DNA from: Mycoplasmatota bacterium
Lineage (GTDB): Bacteria > Bacillota_I > Bacilli_A > Haloplasmatales > Haloplasmataceae
NCBI GenBank assembly: GCA_018394295.1
Contig: CP074574.1
Span: forward strand, 1 to 64,000
Direction of reading: 5' to 3'
Length of the DNA stretch: 64,000 nt
In this document: positions 25,615-35,124 of the stretch, in pieces
How positions within the stretch are numbered: position 1 is the stretch's first letter
Layout of the letters: the number at the start of each line of letters is the position of its first letter
Notes under the pieces: generated by a model
What the model saw: only the letters and a program-made list of their open reading frames with translations
Database searches by the model: none
Told to the model about the DNA's origin: nothing
Program-made: the position numbers and the translations under genes

Positions 25615-26841
25615 GTGGGAACCATATATGAAGCTTTAATTGAAGCGTTAAAACAATTTTGGAAATCGATTGAACAAAGTTTCAACTGGGCATTTAGTGA
25701 AAAAATCAATATGATTATACACGATACATTAAATGGTACACTAAAAAATATTGATTTTAAAATTAAAGATTCTCTCAATATGTTTACAGAAATTGAACTT
25801 TTACCTAAACTACTTGCTTTTGTTACAAGTGTGGGAATGATTTTAATTATCACAAAATCAATTTGGGAAATATTACAACTATATATCTTCAGAACTGAAG
25901 GTCAATTGCCCCAAACCAATGTACCAACTTTCTTAAGCAGAATTGTAATAGCAATAATATTTACTTTTTTAAGTCCATTTGTTGCAACATTATCTTTTCA
26001 ATTAGGTACTGCTACTAGTTCTGAACTAATACAATATGTTTTTACTGAAGATATTCAAGAATTATATTCTAAAGAATTATTATTAGATATGGATGATTAT
26101 GGAATTAAGTTTAAAACAGCATGTTGGTACGAGGGTAATCAAGATGTAGAACCCAATGAGACAGGTGTATCTCCTAATGGCTATTTTGAAGATACAAGAC
26201 AATTAGGTGTTACTTATAAACTCCCAATTAATACCTTATATCCAGCTAATCATGAACTTAATACCGGTGAAAAAATGACTATGTTATATAAAAGGTATTG
26301 TAGACCGGTTAATGCTGATTTAAATAAACCAATAAGTGATGATGTTAATATATCTGTACCAAGATATCCTAACACAATTTTTGATACAGTAAAGAATAAC
26401 GTAACATTTGATGAAGCTTATACAGCAACTCATAGTAGTAATGGTTTAATTTCGACTATTACTATTATAGGCTTAATTATTTTCCCAATTATATTTTTGA
26501 TACAGATGGCTGTTAGGGTAGCAGAATTAGGATTTAGTATAATTGTCTCCCCTATGTTTGCCTTTAGTTATGTAAATGACACCAAGAGTCAAGCAATCAA
26601 AATTTGGACTCAAAATATAGTTAGTATAGCCTTAACTCAAGCTGGTCAAACAATGTTATTTATTTTGTTTGTAACTACTTATGCTACAACTGGTGGTTTA
26701 TTATCATTAGGATTTGGTCTTTTGATGATACGTTCACCACACATGATAAAAGAATGGACACAAGCAAGTGGAACTGGTGGAGTAGCTAGTGGCTTAGGTG
26801 GAGCTGTTGGTGGAGTGGTTGGAAAAATGTTTAGAAGATAA
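25615..26841 (+). CDS. VirB6/TrbL-like T4SS inner-membrane channel protein
   Basis: About 408 residues from GTG 25615, which has AGGTG at good spacing (GTG 25606 abuts the previous stop). The protein has an amphipathic N-terminus, several membrane segments, a roughly 150-residue extracellular loop, then a C-terminal membrane cluster containing SPMFAFSYVNDTKSQAIKIW, a pattern found in TrbL/VirB6 family proteins before the last helices. The glycine-rich tail (SGTGGVASGLGG) is also typical. It follows the 781-residue protein directly and precedes the PrgI-like and VirB4 genes, the usual Gram-positive T4SS order. Confidence 0.8.
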   Translation: MGTIYEALIEALKQFWKSIEQSFNWAFSEKINMIIHDTLNGTLKNIDFKIKDSLNMFTEIELLPKLLAFVTSVGMILIITKSIWEILQLYIFRTEGQLPQTNVPTFLSRIVIAIIFTFLSPFVATLSFQLGTATSSELIQYVFTEDIQELYSKELLLDMDDYGIKFKTACWYEGNQDVEPNETGVSPNGYFEDTRQLGVTYKLPINTLYPANHELNTGEKMTMLYKRYCRPVNADLNKPISDDVNISVPRYPNTIFDTVKNNVTFDEAYTATHSSNGLISTITIIGLIIFPIIFLIQMAVRVAELGFSIIVSPMFAFSYVNDTKSQAIKIWTQNIVSIALTQAGQTMLFILFVTTYATTGGLLSLGFGLLMIRSPHMIKEWTQASGTGGVASGLGGAVGGVVGKMFRR

Positions 26842-26854
26842 AAGAGGTGTAAAA

Positions 26855-27226
26855 ATGAACAAAAGATACATTATTCCTAAAAGATTAACTAAAAATAATG
26901 AGGTTTTTGATGGAATTACAAGAGCTGATCTCTTCTCTGCTACGATAGGGATAATAATTGGGATTATTATACTTATATCTTTAAGAAACTTAGGATTACC
27001 TGTGTTAGTATGGTTTATAATAGGTGGTTTTGTAATTTCAATTAGTGTTATGTTAGTAATTCCTTTGGGTGATGGTACAAATTTAAGAAGGCAATTGAAA
27101 AAGATACGAAAATTTTTTAGAATTCAACAAAGATTTAGATATATCTATCAAAGTAATTATGAAAATTTAAATACCTTTAAAAAAGCTTTAGATTTTAGAA
27201 AAATCCAAGAAGAGGGGGAAGAATAA
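26855..27226 (+). CDS. PrgI-family T4SS membrane protein
   Basis: The 123-residue protein starts at ATG 26855 behind AAAGAGGTG. An in-frame GTG at 26798 lies inside the previous gene. The N-terminus YIIPKRLTKNNEVFDGITRADLF followed by two close membrane helices is the signature of the PrgI family (also called VirB3-like), which pairs with VirB4 in Gram-positive conjugation systems. It ends one base before the next gene starts. Confidence 0.85.
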   Translation: MNKRYIIPKRLTKNNEVFDGITRADLFSATIGIIIGIIILISLRNLGLPVLVWFIIGGFVISISVMLVIPLGDGTNLRRQLKKIRKFFRIQQRFRYIYQSNYENLNTFKKALDFRKIQEEGEE

Positions 27227-27227
27227 A

Positions 27228-28115
27228 ATGCCATTTCCTATACAGTTTTTATTAATACCAGTTTTAGTGATAATTCTATTACTATTATCTATTGGTGGTA
27301 AAAAAAATAAAAAGAAAAAATCACGATATTCTAGGAAACAAACTAGAAAATATAGACAATCTATACAACAGTGGTTCGATGTAAAAGATGTATTTAACGG
27401 TTTTATTATCGATAAAAGTAATAATAAGTATATAGTATTAGAAGTTGGTTCTATCAACTCTGATTTATTTAGTGAAGAACAAAAAGTAGTATTTGAAAAA
27501 AGTCTGACAAGAATACTCACCAGTTTTGATTTTAACTATAAATTTCTAACATTACAGAGACCAGCTAATATTGAAGGCTTTAAAAATTATTTAAGTAATT
27601 TCATTGAAGAATTGAAGAAAAATGAAATTGTTGTTAGGTCACAAATTAAAGGTTTAGAAAAAGATTATAATATTAGTAATGCTAATATGAGACAAGCTGA
27701 ACAAGAATTAGAATATGCAAAATTAGAAAAAAAATCAGATGATGTTATTAGAGAATTAACAAGTATCTTCATAAAAAATAAAAAGCAATTTGATAAAATT
27801 AAAGAACAATTAAGAAAATTACAAATAGAACAACAAAGATTGGTATTAAAAATTAACTCAAATCAACATGAATTTAAACATGTGAGTAAATTACTTTCTT
27901 CTGGGGAGTTAATTGAAAAAGTATTTTATTTAGTAATGAAAGTAGAAAAAAATGAAAAGAAATCATATCAACAAGCTTTGATTGTAGAACAAAAATTTAA
28001 AGGGTTAGGATTATCTACCAAAATTTGTAAAGATTATGATTTACGAGAACTATTAATACTATTTATTAATCCATACGAACGTGTACCAGAATATTCAACT
28101 GGTATTTCAAAATAA
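27228..28115 (+). CDS. Separate VirB4 N-terminal-domain protein
   Basis: This 295-residue protein begins with a membrane helix and a basic stretch. It then has a domain (WFDVKDVFNGFIIDKSNNKY, then DFNYKFLTLQRPANIE) that resembles the N-terminal region preceding the ATPase in VirB4/TraC-type proteins. The second half is a long coiled coil followed by a conserved-looking KSYQQALIVEQKFKGLG segment. The VirB4 ATPase is the next gene, 12 nt downstream, and lacks this membrane-proximal region. I infer a VirB4 split into two polypeptides. An alternative is a distinct accessory subunit. Confidence 0.6.
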   Translation: MPFPIQFLLIPVLVIILLLLSIGGKKNKKKKSRYSRKQTRKYRQSIQQWFDVKDVFNGFIIDKSNNKYIVLEVGSINSDLFSEEQKVVFEKSLTRILTSFDFNYKFLTLQRPANIEGFKNYLSNFIEELKKNEIVVRSQIKGLEKDYNISNANMRQAEQELEYAKLEKKSDDVIRELTSIFIKNKKQFDKIKEQLRKLQIEQQRLVLKINSNQHEFKHVSKLLSSGELIEKVFYLVMKVEKNEKKSYQQALIVEQKFKGLGLSTKICKDYDLRELLILFINPYERVPEYSTGISK

Positions 28116-28127
28116 GGGGGTATTTAA

Positions 28128-29930
28128 ATGAAACGAAAATTCGCAGAAACACACTTTATGGATTTAATAGTACCTAGTGAAATAAAGTTCGAATCTAATT
28201 ATTTTAAAATAGGTAGTCAATATTGTGCTATACTAGGTATTTTTGATTATCCAGAAGAAGTTAATTTTGGATGGCTGTCTTTCTTAACTAAAATACCTAA
28301 TGTAGAAGTTGTGTATTCAGTCAATAAAACACAAGTACATGATTTACAAACACAAATTCGTAATACTTTAACTAATGCAAAAATGTTAGAAAATGAAACA
28401 CAATCATTATATATGAAAGAAATCGCTAAAAATAGACAAGAAATAACAAAAACATTATTAAATAAAATTGATAAAGAACAAATGAAAATGATTGACTTAT
28501 CTATAATGATTAAAGTTAATGCTGAAAGTTATGAAAAGCTACAAGATTCTCTAAAAGAAATTAAAGGAATTATTCGTGGTAATTCTCTTAATGCCAAACC
28601 TATTGCTTTTGAACAACAAGAAGCATTTCAATATTTTCTCCCAACATTTAATACCTGGTTTGATGATATGATAGCTAGAACCTTACCGTTAGAAACTTTT
28701 TCAGCTTCAATGCCAATGACTTTTGATGGATTAAATGATGGTACCGGATTATACTTTGGTAAAAACACATTAGGGGGTACAGTAATATTAGATATTTGGA
28801 AAAGAGAAGGTGATCGTACTAATTCAAATGTTCTTGTATTAGGTACTACTGGTAGTGGTAAGTCTACAACTGTGAAGAAAATGATGATTGATGAATGGCG
28901 AAAAGATAGAAAAATTTATGCATTTGATCCGGAAAGAGAGTATATAGATTTAGCTAAAGGTTTATACGGTGACATAATAGACTGTAGTGGTAAAACCGGT
29001 AATATTATTAACCCTTTAGAAATAAAAGATATGGGCGAGGATTTAGACGAAATAGAAGGTATGACTAAAATTAATGGGAGTTTGTCTCTACATGTACAAT
29101 TCTTAGAAACTTTTTTTAAACTATATATACCAGAAATTAATAATAAACAAATGAGCCTGTTACAAGATATCATCTACTTTGTTTACGAACGTAAAGAAAT
29201 TACTGATGAAACAGATGTTTCAAAATTATCTCATAAAGATTATCCTATAATGCAAGATGTCTATGAGACAATTGATGAATTAATAGAAAATTTTGATAAT
29301 ACATCAAAGTACGATATTGAGGACTTAAAATTATTAAGTGTTTACTTAAAACCAATGGTTTTAGGTGCTGATCGGATGTTATTTAATGGTTATACATCAG
29401 TTGAAGCCGAAAGTAACCTAGTTGTATTTGATGTTAATTCATTATTAGAAGCTGGTGAAAAAGTACAAAAAGCACAGTTTTTCAATGTTTTGACATTTTG
29501 TTGGTATATGATGACAAGAGACCGTACAGATAAAACTATTTTATCTATAGATGAAGCTTATTTGTTTATCGATGATAATAATCCTCAAATGTTAACATTT
29601 ATTCGTAATATAGCTAAACGTATAAGAAAATATGAAGGAAGTTTATGGGTTATGACTCAAAATACCACTGACTTTTTAGGAACTCCTACAATAGCTAGAT
29701 ATGGAGAGCCAATTTTTACTAATCCAGCTTATAAAGTATTAATGAAATTAGGCGAAGTAGATAGAAAGAAAATTTCTGAATTAATGAATCTTACTGAAGG
29801 TGAAGAACAATTAATCGCTACTTCTGGAAGAGGACAAGCATTAGTGATAGCTGGAAATAAAAAGGTATATTTAAATATTGATGTTCGAGAAGATGAACTC
29901 ACTTTAATGGGTGCCGGTGGTGGAAACTAA
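28128..29930 (+). CDS. virB4: VirB4-type conjugation ATPase
   Basis: A 600-residue ATPase that powers T4SS assembly and substrate transport at the inner membrane. Walker A is GTTGSGKSTTVKK near residue 238-250, Walker B is TILSIDEAYLFIDD near 470, and the downstream WVMTQNTTDFLGT and VLMKLGEVDRKKI motifs are standard for the family. The ribosome site is AAGGGGG. The protein is short for VirB4 because the membrane-linked N-terminal part is encoded separately upstream. Confidence 0.93.
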   Translation: MKRKFAETHFMDLIVPSEIKFESNYFKIGSQYCAILGIFDYPEEVNFGWLSFLTKIPNVEVVYSVNKTQVHDLQTQIRNTLTNAKMLENETQSLYMKEIAKNRQEITKTLLNKIDKEQMKMIDLSIMIKVNAESYEKLQDSLKEIKGIIRGNSLNAKPIAFEQQEAFQYFLPTFNTWFDDMIARTLPLETFSASMPMTFDGLNDGTGLYFGKNTLGGTVILDIWKREGDRTNSNVLVLGTTGSGKSTTVKKMMIDEWRKDRKIYAFDPEREYIDLAKGLYGDIIDCSGKTGNIINPLEIKDMGEDLDEIEGMTKINGSLSLHVQFLETFFKLYIPEINNKQMSLLQDIIYFVYERKEITDETDVSKLSHKDYPIMQDVYETIDELIENFDNTSKYDIEDLKLLSVYLKPMVLGADRMLFNGYTSVEAESNLVVFDVNSLLEAGEKVQKAQFFNVLTFCWYMMTRDRTDKTILSIDEAYLFIDDNNPQMLTFIRNIAKRIRKYEGSLWVMTQNTTDFLGTPTIARYGEPIFTNPAYKVLMKLGEVDRKKISELMNLTEGEEQLIATSGRGQALVIAGNKKVYLNIDVREDELTLMGAGGGN

Positions 29931-29933
29931 ATA

Positions 29934-29950
29934 AATGGGTGTGGTATTAT
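29934..29950 (+). promoter_or_regulatory. Family-1 promoter variant (weak -35)
   Basis: AATGGGTGTGG precedes TATTAT (29945-29950) as in the family-1 promoters, but the expected -35 position reads GGAAAC. A second extended -10 (TGCTATTAT) lies at 29962-29970. It lies upstream of 30010. Confidence 0.5.
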
Positions 29951-30009
29951 TTATATAAATATGCTATTATGTACGTAATACCACTTTTGGTTTTTAAGGG
30001 GATGGAAAT

Positions 30010-32007
30010 ATGCAAAATGTATCAAATCATCAAATCATTGATGATCCTGAATACGAAAGTTATTTAAATAAACGTAAAGCTGAAGTTGAAGTTGAAAATC
30101 AAAAGTCTTTACAATCTACACAATTAATTTTAAATAATACTCAATACATTCTATTTAATACTCTTGCAAGTCGTAATTCCATAACTGTTAATGATTTAAA
30201 GAGTATTGCTTCTAGTAAAATGATTAGTAGAAATATTAATTTAACATTGGATGACATAATACGTTTTAAAGACGAAGCAACAAGTAATACTTTAAAAAGC
30301 AACCTGGATGATTTTATTAAAATTCATAAAAATTCTAAAATAATAAAACAAGATGATTTTCAAATGCTATTTAAGAATGATGAATTTAAAACTTATTTTA
30401 AAGATGTTGGTTTTCAAAGCTTAATTAAAGATTTCAAAATAAATAATAAGAGAATTCGATTAAAAGCAATTGATCTAGACTCTATTATAACCAATAACAA
30501 AAATATAAGTGATGACTTAATTAGAAAAATAAAAGTTATAAGAAAAGGTTATGGATATTCTTTAAATAGTTATATTAAAAATAAACACATTAAAGATTTA
30601 ATAAAAAATCAAGAATTTATATCTCTTGTGGCAAAGCAAAAATTTCCGGCTTATATTAATTATTTTAATAATAATAAAATCAGTGATTCTTTAATTAAAA
30701 AACTAAATAATACAATTAATTCCAGTAATAGTATTAGTAATAAGTCTATTTCAACACATAAAATGAAAAGTTTAATAATGGATGATGAATTTAGAAATTT
30801 ATTACGTGTTGATGTTCAAGACACAATTATTAACAAATTGAATCGTAAGTCCAAAAAGATAAGTTTTAAAATTGGTGAATATTTTAGAAAGTCAAAAATT
30901 GGTAAATGGTGGGAAAATTCAACAATTAAAAAATTATTTGTTAATATTAAATTATTTACAAACAAAACAATTATGTTTTTTCCAAACTTGTTAATGAAAT
31001 CATACTTAAAATCTAAAAAAGCTTTATCGCTTATTTTTAAGCCGATACTGAAACCTTTGAAATTTATAGGTAAATCCCTATTGTCTCCATTAAGAATACT
31101 TGCATTACCCTTTAAATTGCCTATAAAAGCGTTTAATTGGATGGTAAGGAATTTGGTTTATAAACCTATGAATTGGCTTTTTTCTAGATTAATTACAGGT
31201 ACTAAACGTTTATTATTAGGAATTTTTAAATTACTAAAAAATATTATCAAATTCCCTTTTGTTTTAACTATACAAGCTCTTAAATATCTATCATCTAAAT
31301 TGACTAAAACCAAAATATCTCAAATGATCGGTGAAAGTTTTAGGACTATTGGGAATCATATAACGATATTTTCAAAAAAAATCTATGGTAAATTTATGGA
31401 GAAAGTAAAATCCTGGTGGAGTAACAGTAGACTAAAAAACTTCTCTAAAAGACTAAATATTTTCTCACAAATATTTAGTAAAATGTTCGGTTGGTTAATG
31501 GCCTTATTTAGTTCAGTATTTTCAAGTGTAATAATAGCTGTTGTCATAATAATTATAGTTATTGGTGCTATTTGGTTTCTAGGTTATGAAGATATACGAG
31601 TACCACATTCTAATTATAAAAACAACTATAATTCAAGTCTTGCTTTAAGTCCAGAAGATAAAGACTTATTAGATAATTTAATAACTGAATATAACCAAAA
31701 ATATGGTATCACCGTATCCTTAAATGATGTAGAAAATATTTGTTATGCAGTAAAAGATTTAGAATTACTTATAGATAATAAGTTAAGTGATAATCAAGAA
31801 GGAGAATTAAGACATATTTTATCTTTATACGTAATTACAACATATGATAAAAATAATAACGTTGTTTATACACAAAGAGATAAATCAGAAGTAATTGAAA
31901 TGTTATATACAGAATTAAAAGGACTAGACCAAACTAATTTATTGACAGAATATGAAACAGACTTTAAATCCAACTTTTCTAAATTAGCTAATGAAGGGAG
32001 TCATTAA
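30010..32007 (+). CDS. Large basic membrane protein of the transfer region
   Basis: The 665-residue protein has an AAGGGGATGG ribosome site. Its N-terminal half contains at least three diverged repeats of about 75 residues with the core KDLIKNQEFISLV, KSLIMDDEFRNLL or QMLFKNDEFKTYF. A middle basic amphipathic region (about 330-480) is followed by one clear membrane helix (VIIAVVIIIIVIGAIWFLGY near 510-530) and an external C-terminal domain of about 130 residues. The place and topology would suit an assembly platform comparable in role to VirB8, but I see no family signature. Confidence 0.55.
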   Translation: MQNVSNHQIIDDPEYESYLNKRKAEVEVENQKSLQSTQLILNNTQYILFNTLASRNSITVNDLKSIASSKMISRNINLTLDDIIRFKDEATSNTLKSNLDDFIKIHKNSKIIKQDDFQMLFKNDEFKTYFKDVGFQSLIKDFKINNKRIRLKAIDLDSIITNNKNISDDLIRKIKVIRKGYGYSLNSYIKNKHIKDLIKNQEFISLVAKQKFPAYINYFNNNKISDSLIKKLNNTINSSNSISNKSISTHKMKSLIMDDEFRNLLRVDVQDTIINKLNRKSKKISFKIGEYFRKSKIGKWWENSTIKKLFVNIKLFTNKTIMFFPNLLMKSYLKSKKALSLIFKPILKPLKFIGKSLLSPLRILALPFKLPIKAFNWMVRNLVYKPMNWLFSRLITGTKRLLLGIFKLLKNIIKFPFVLTIQALKYLSSKLTKTKISQMIGESFRTIGNHITIFSKKIYGKFMEKVKSWWSNSRLKNFSKRLNIFSQIFSKMFGWLMALFSSVFSSVIIAVVIIIIVIGAIWFLGYEDIRVPHSNYKNNYNSSLALSPEDKDLLDNLITEYNQKYGITVSLNDVENICYAVKDLELLIDNKLSDNQEGELRHILSLYVITTYDKNNNVVYTQRDKSEVIEMLYTELKGLDQTNLLTEYETDFKSNFSKLANEGSH

Positions 32008-32537
32008 TGAAAAAATTACTTATCCTGGTTGTAATGTTGTTCTTAGTGGGCTGTAGTAATTCGAAAGATTTAGTTAAAAACTATAACGAAGATTTAAATA
32101 ATATTAAATCAGCTAGTTACATTTTTATATATAATGATAATTTGGAACAGTATAAACCATTAATAAATCAATTAAAAAATAAAGGTTTGCCTATATACTT
32201 AATTAACTCTAATGACTTAAACTCAAATCTATATAATTGGGAGCAACACCATAATGAATACGATATTGTTGTAGGTATTTTAGATGAAAATGGTAATATA
32301 AATTATTATGAAAGTGGTAATGGGTTAGATATTAGCAAATTATTAGATGAAGGTAGTTACACACAAAATATTAGGAACAATGAGTTGATTTTAGTTAGTC
32401 AAGTAGCCCAAAATAAAATAGATACCAAATTATCAAACGTTGAAATTGCATATTTTCCAACTTTGTTATATGTAAATGATGGAATAGTTATACATTATAA
32501 AGAAAAAATAAAGTTTTATGATGAAATTGATTGGTAA
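32007..32537 (+). CDS. Lipoprotein of unknown function
   Basis: A 176-residue protein whose ATG overlaps the previous stop (TAATG), giving translational coupling. A lipoprotein signal ends in the lipobox LVGC (Cys16), so it should be anchored on the outer face of the membrane. The mature part is soluble and includes IVVGILDENGNINYY. It probably belongs to the extracellular part of the T4SS. No homologous family recognised. Confidence 0.65.
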   Translation: MKKLLILVVMLFLVGCSNSKDLVKNYNEDLNNIKSASYIFIYNDNLEQYKPLINQLKNKGLPIYLINSNDLNSNLYNWEQHHNEYDIVVGILDENGNINYYESGNGLDISKLLDEGSYTQNIRNNELILVSQVAQNKIDTKLSNVEIAYFPTLLYVNDGIVIHYKEKIKFYDEIDW

Positions 32538-32539
32538 AT

Positions 32540-32563
32540 GCCTACTTTTTTTGTAGGCTTTTT
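32540..32563 (+). terminator. Terminator closing the T4SS operon
   Basis: GCCTAC-T7-GTAGGC followed by T5. It separates the T4SS genes from the Tad genes. Confidence 0.8.
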
Positions 32564-32571
32564 CTTTTATA

Positions 32572-32600
32572 TTGATTTTTTTGTATAAATTTGCTATAAT
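32572..32600 (+). promoter_or_regulatory. Family-3 promoter of the Tad operon
   Basis: TTGATT (32572-32577), spacer TTTTTGTATAAATTTGC, TATAAT (32595-32600). The spacer is nearly identical to that at 23207-23223. Confidence 0.8.
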
Positions 32601-32651
32601 TTGGTTAAAAATATGAGTTTCTATAATAAAAATTGTGAAGGGAGAAAAAAG

Positions 32652-33272
32652 ATGAAAATTCTTAGAAATTTAATAATTAGTATAATATTAATTGGTGGAA
32701 TTACTTATGGGGGTTGGTATTATTATAATAGTTTATTTATAGAAGTACCGACAGTAAAAATCACTATTAAAGAAGGTGATCAAATCAAACCAGAAAATTT
32801 AACCTATGTAAAGATTAAAAAAGACGATATAAACCCTATTGAAGATTATATTTTAGATATAGGACACCTAAACAATAAAGTTGCTCGATTCGACTTAGAA
32901 CCCAAAAAACCAATTTTAAAATCTAGGGTATATGATAGTTCTGAACAAAGAGAAGAAAATAATAGCGTTGAGTTTACGTTGCCATTAGATCGTGTTCAAA
33001 CTATTGATAATTCGATTAATGCTGGAAATTATGTCTTTATAGTTGGATTCACAAAAAACACTTCTGAATTAATCGCTTGGGAAGAAGTAATTCTTGTAAC
33101 AAAAAAATCTGAATTGAACGGTCAAACATTTGTAACTTTTTTAGCTGAACCTAAAATAGCTATTGAAATACTGCAATTTAGTGAGCAAGATGGAAACTTA
33201 TATTTACTATTAAGTACTAGAGATAGTAAATTAGATTTAGAATCAATACAATCTGAATTAGGGGTGAAATAA
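32652..33272 (+). CDS. cpaB: CpaB/RcpC-like SAF-domain pilus assembly protein
   Basis: The 206-residue protein starts at ATG 32652 behind GAAGGGAGA. The in-frame GTG at 32601 lies at the promoter. An N-terminal membrane anchor is followed by a SAF-like region (VPTVKITIKEGDQIKPENLT ... GHLNNKVARFDLEPKKPI). CpaB proteins act outside the membrane in Tad pilus assembly, and this gene opens the Tad operon in the usual order before CpaE and CpaF. It ends one base before the next start. Confidence 0.8.
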   Translation: MKILRNLIISIILIGGITYGGWYYYNSLFIEVPTVKITIKEGDQIKPENLTYVKIKKDDINPIEDYILDIGHLNNKVARFDLEPKKPILKSRVYDSSEQREENNSVEFTLPLDRVQTIDNSINAGNYVFIVGFTKNTSELIAWEEVILVTKKSELNGQTFVTFLAEPKIAIEILQFSEQDGNLYLLLSTRDSKLDLESIQSELGVK

Positions 33273-33273
33273 A

Positions 33274-35115
33274 ATGAGTGAATTTGAAAATAATGAAACA
33301 ATAAAAAATGAAAAGAACGACGAAATGAATGAAAAAGAAACAAATAAAATAAATGCTATTAATGATGAAAACGAACAAATTACGGATGATGATTTAGATG
33401 ATATTTTTATACACGAACAGGGAATTTGTTTTACAAATTCATATTCGAATTTATTAAAAAGTATTTTCCCTAATAGTGAACTTGTTAAAGGACAATTTGA
33501 AAGTGGTTATTTAAAAAAGGAACTAATCGATAAAGTAATTAAAAAACCTCATTTACAATTTGTTCTAATTGATAATACCATTTTCTTTACTAAAGAAGAT
33601 ATATTTGAAACTTTAACATTCCTAGCTAAAGAAAGTAATATTAGAATTATTTATTTAACAACTGAAGAAAATAAAGAACTTTTTGGTAAACTAGTGGCCT
33701 ACGGTATCTATGATATAATTCTTTTAGATTATTTATATGGTGATGTAAATAGAAAAGATATTAAAAAAAGTATTCGTATTGATATAATACATCAATATAA
33801 TAATGGCAAATCACTTAGAGATATGTCTCATTATTTAGATGATTTCACCTCTAAAAGTGTCTTAATTGAAGATGAACAAAATAAAAGACTTTATAAATCA
33901 AGCAAAATAAATGTAAGTATTTTTATTGATGATCCTCATGTAAGCAGAAAACTCGATAATATGTTTGAAAATGATGAAAACACTTTTAATATTAAAAAGA
34001 ATGATTCATTTACTAATGTAAAAAGCAATGATATCTTATTAAGTAATTGTGATATTGTTGTTTTCTACAATCCAGAAATCCAAAAATTATTTGAACTTTA
34101 TCAAGAAATAAAAGATGTAGATAATTCTATTAAAATTTTTGTACTATATGAAGATACTGATTATAAAAAATTACATCAATATGATATTAATTTTATTAAT
34201 GTAGAAAAAAATCCAATAGAACAGTTTATGGATATTTTAAAAACTCATATTGCAAAAGTAAAAAGTAATTATGAATCAAAAACAATTATCTTCAAAAACA
34301 AACTCATTACTTTAACTAGTAAAGTTGGGGGAGTAGGAGTTTCTACTTTATCAAAAGAATTAGGCGGACTATTTTCTAATTCTAAACAAAAAATTAAAAC
34401 CGTTATATTAGATTTCAGTTTAAACGCTTCATCTATGATACCTTTATATGGCCAAGATAATTCATCTCCAAATATATATGAATGGTTACTGAATATATTA
34501 GATAAAATTGAAGATGGGACTAATTATAAATCTATTAAATATTCTTATATAGATGTACTAGAATATTTACAATATGATAGTGAAAAAAAATTATATTTAT
34601 TGCCAACAAGCTTAGATGATTTTCATATCTTAACTGAAGGAAGATATGAAAATAATGATATATTAACTGAAGCATTAAGAGTAATTGTTGAAAATGTTAG
34701 AGAATATTTTGAAGTTGTAATTATTGATACTAAAGGTTTAACAGATACTACTGCAATTGCATGTGAATATTCAACTGATATTTTTGTAGTAACAAATGAT
34801 GATTTTAATTCATTGGTTCTAAATAAAGCTTTTATAAGTGATTTGAACAAACTGAAGATCGATGAATCTAGAATAAAGATTATTCAGAACAAACATAAAG
34901 AATTTGGTAGAGATGTCAATAAAAAAGAATTTGCTGATACTTTTAAAAATTTTATTAGTTATAAAGTAGATTATAATAAAAAAATTGGACAAGCTAATTT
35001 ATTAATGAATTTATATTCTCAAACATTATCTAAAGATAAATATATATATAAACAATTATTACAAATTATAAATGATATGGTATTACTATACTCTAAGAAA
35101 AAACGTAGAAAGTAG
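33274..35115 (+). CDS. TadZ/CpaE-like localisation ATPase
   Basis: This 613-residue protein has an acidic N-terminus, receiver-like segments, and a C-terminal MinD/ParA-type domain. The deviant Walker motif reads KVGGVGVSTLSKELG near residue 349-363, with Val where MinD proteins have the signature Lys (GGVGKST). CpaE/TadZ proteins commonly carry such atypical P-loops. Later motifs VVIIDTKGLTD and STDIFVVTNDD fit the fold. It should position the pilus machine at the membrane. It lies between CpaB and CpaF genes. Confidence 0.8.
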   Translation: MSEFENNETIKNEKNDEMNEKETNKINAINDENEQITDDDLDDIFIHEQGICFTNSYSNLLKSIFPNSELVKGQFESGYLKKELIDKVIKKPHLQFVLIDNTIFFTKEDIFETLTFLAKESNIRIIYLTTEENKELFGKLVAYGIYDIILLDYLYGDVNRKDIKKSIRIDIIHQYNNGKSLRDMSHYLDDFTSKSVLIEDEQNKRLYKSSKINVSIFIDDPHVSRKLDNMFENDENTFNIKKNDSFTNVKSNDILLSNCDIVVFYNPEIQKLFELYQEIKDVDNSIKIFVLYEDTDYKKLHQYDINFINVEKNPIEQFMDILKTHIAKVKSNYESKTIIFKNKLITLTSKVGGVGVSTLSKELGGLFSNSKQKIKTVILDFSLNASSMIPLYGQDNSSPNIYEWLLNILDKIEDGTNYKSIKYSYIDVLEYLQYDSEKKLYLLPTSLDDFHILTEGRYENNDILTEALRVIVENVREYFEVVIIDTKGLTDTTAIACEYSTDIFVVTNDDFNSLVLNKAFISDLNKLKIDESRIKIIQNKHKEFGRDVNKKEFADTFKNFISYKVDYNKKIGQANLLMNLYSQTLSKDKYIYKQLLQIINDMVLLYSKKKRRK

Positions 35116-35124
35116 GGGTAAATA

